From positions 1-35,470 of the forward strand of contig RGDC01000005.1 in the NCBI GenBank assembly GCA_009918005.1: DNA of 35,470 nt. Direction: 5' to 3'. The notes beneath the pieces were generated by a model. The model saw nothing but the letters and a program-made list of their open reading frames with translations. It had not been told where the DNA came from and searched no databases. The position numbers and the translations under genes were made by a program. Position 1 is the stretch's first letter. Each line of letters opens with the position of its first letter. The DNA comes from Actinomycetota bacterium (GTDB lineage: Bacteria > Actinomycetota > Actinomycetes > S36-B12 > UBA5976). Positions 35,175-35,470 of the stretch are shown here, piece by piece.

Positions 35175-35470
35175 ATGGAAACCGTACTTTTATCTGCTGC
35201 CTTGACCTCGCAGGTGACAGAGTGGCTCAACTCCTACGGTCCAATACTTTTTTACTTAATTGTCTGGGGCCTGGTTTTTGCCGGTACTGGATTTTTCATT
35301 GGCGCCTTTATCCCATTCATAACTGGTGACTCCTTGATCTTTGCTGCGGGTTTACTGGCAGCCACAAATGATTCGATAAATATCTGGGTACTAACAATCG
35401 GAATTGGCTTAGCAGCATTCATCGGAGACCAAACGGGATTTGTCCTGGGACGACACTACGGCCGGCCGTA
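35175..35470 (+). CDS. DedA-family membrane protein (5' part)
   Basis: The reading frame from ATG 35175 stays open to the window end and gives 98 residues. They include two hydrophobic segments and the DedA (SNARE-associated/VTT) signatures FIPFITGDSLIFAAGLLAA and GDQTGFVLGRHYGRP. DedA proteins are cytoplasmic-membrane proteins; several are flippases or scramblases of undecaprenyl phosphate or lipids. Which role applies here cannot be read. It starts 51 nt after gdh. The C-terminal half is outside the window. Confidence 0.88.
   Translation, partial: METVLLSAALTSQVTEWLNSYGPILFYLIVWGLVFAGTGFFIGAFIPFITGDSLIFAAGLLAATNDSINIWVLTIGIGLAAFIGDQTGFVLGRHYGRP

Noticed and set aside
1-35470. CRISPR arrays, insertion sequences, prophage genes, tRNA genes or a novel defence system
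   Set aside because: Reading both strands showed no spaced direct repeats, transposases, integrases, tRNA-like cloverleafs or defence-type domains. The window is core housekeeping chromosome.

Overview
This window looks like a chromosomal core region of a low-to-moderate GC actinobacterium. The evidence is the actinobacterial S10-spc-alpha gene order, a zinc-type S14, L36 and S4, a short-LID adenylate kinase, the GlmM/GlmS/AcpS/Alr/TsaEBD order, and a very large NAD-dependent glutamate dehydrogenase. Protein sequences resemble freshwater acI-type (Nanopelagicales-like) actinobacteria more than high-GC Streptomyces or Mycobacterium, but I cannot fix the genus from sequence alone.

Layout. Positions 1-9120 hold the end of the S10 operon and the spc operon: rpsJ (partial), rplC, rplD, rplW, rplB, rpsS, rplV, rpsC, rplP, rpmC, rpsQ, rplN, rplX, rplE, rpsZ, rpsH, rplF, rplR, rpsE, rpmD, rplO. 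A strong hairpin terminator/attenuator separates rplO from secY-adk-map. Then come infA-rpmJ, a structured leader, rpsM-rpsK-rpsD-rpoA-rplQ, truA and a small ABM-domain gene (9199-17073). On the minus strand (17084-19436) an accessory pair, an MFS transporter and a NylB-like serine hydrolase, sits between the alpha operon and rplM-rpsI. Next are the amino-sugar genes glmM and glmS, then acpS, alr and the t6A tRNA-modification genes tsaE-tsaB-rimI-tsaD, followed by a homocysteine S-methyltransferase (19651-29005). The end holds a minus-strand SAM-dependent methyltransferase, the divergent 1,610-residue glutamate dehydrogenase, and the start of a DedA-family membrane protein.

The genes mostly serve growth: ribosome assembly, RNA polymerase, Sec translocation, N-terminal Met removal, initiation, cell-wall precursor supply (GlmM, GlmS, Alr), ACP activation and t6A. 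Many neighbours overlap by 1-8 nt, implying translational coupling.

I did not find a novel system. The most notable signal is four internal lesions in otherwise well-conserved essential genes. rplB lacks a 21-residue block in frame. glmS lacks about 22 residues of its glutaminase domain in frame. truA lacks about 19 codons and is frameshifted. rplR has no usable in-frame start, with an ATG one base out of frame. The three whose size can be estimated are all about 62-68 nt. This uniformity points to assembly or amplification artefacts, though real deletions are not excluded. Read mapping would decide.
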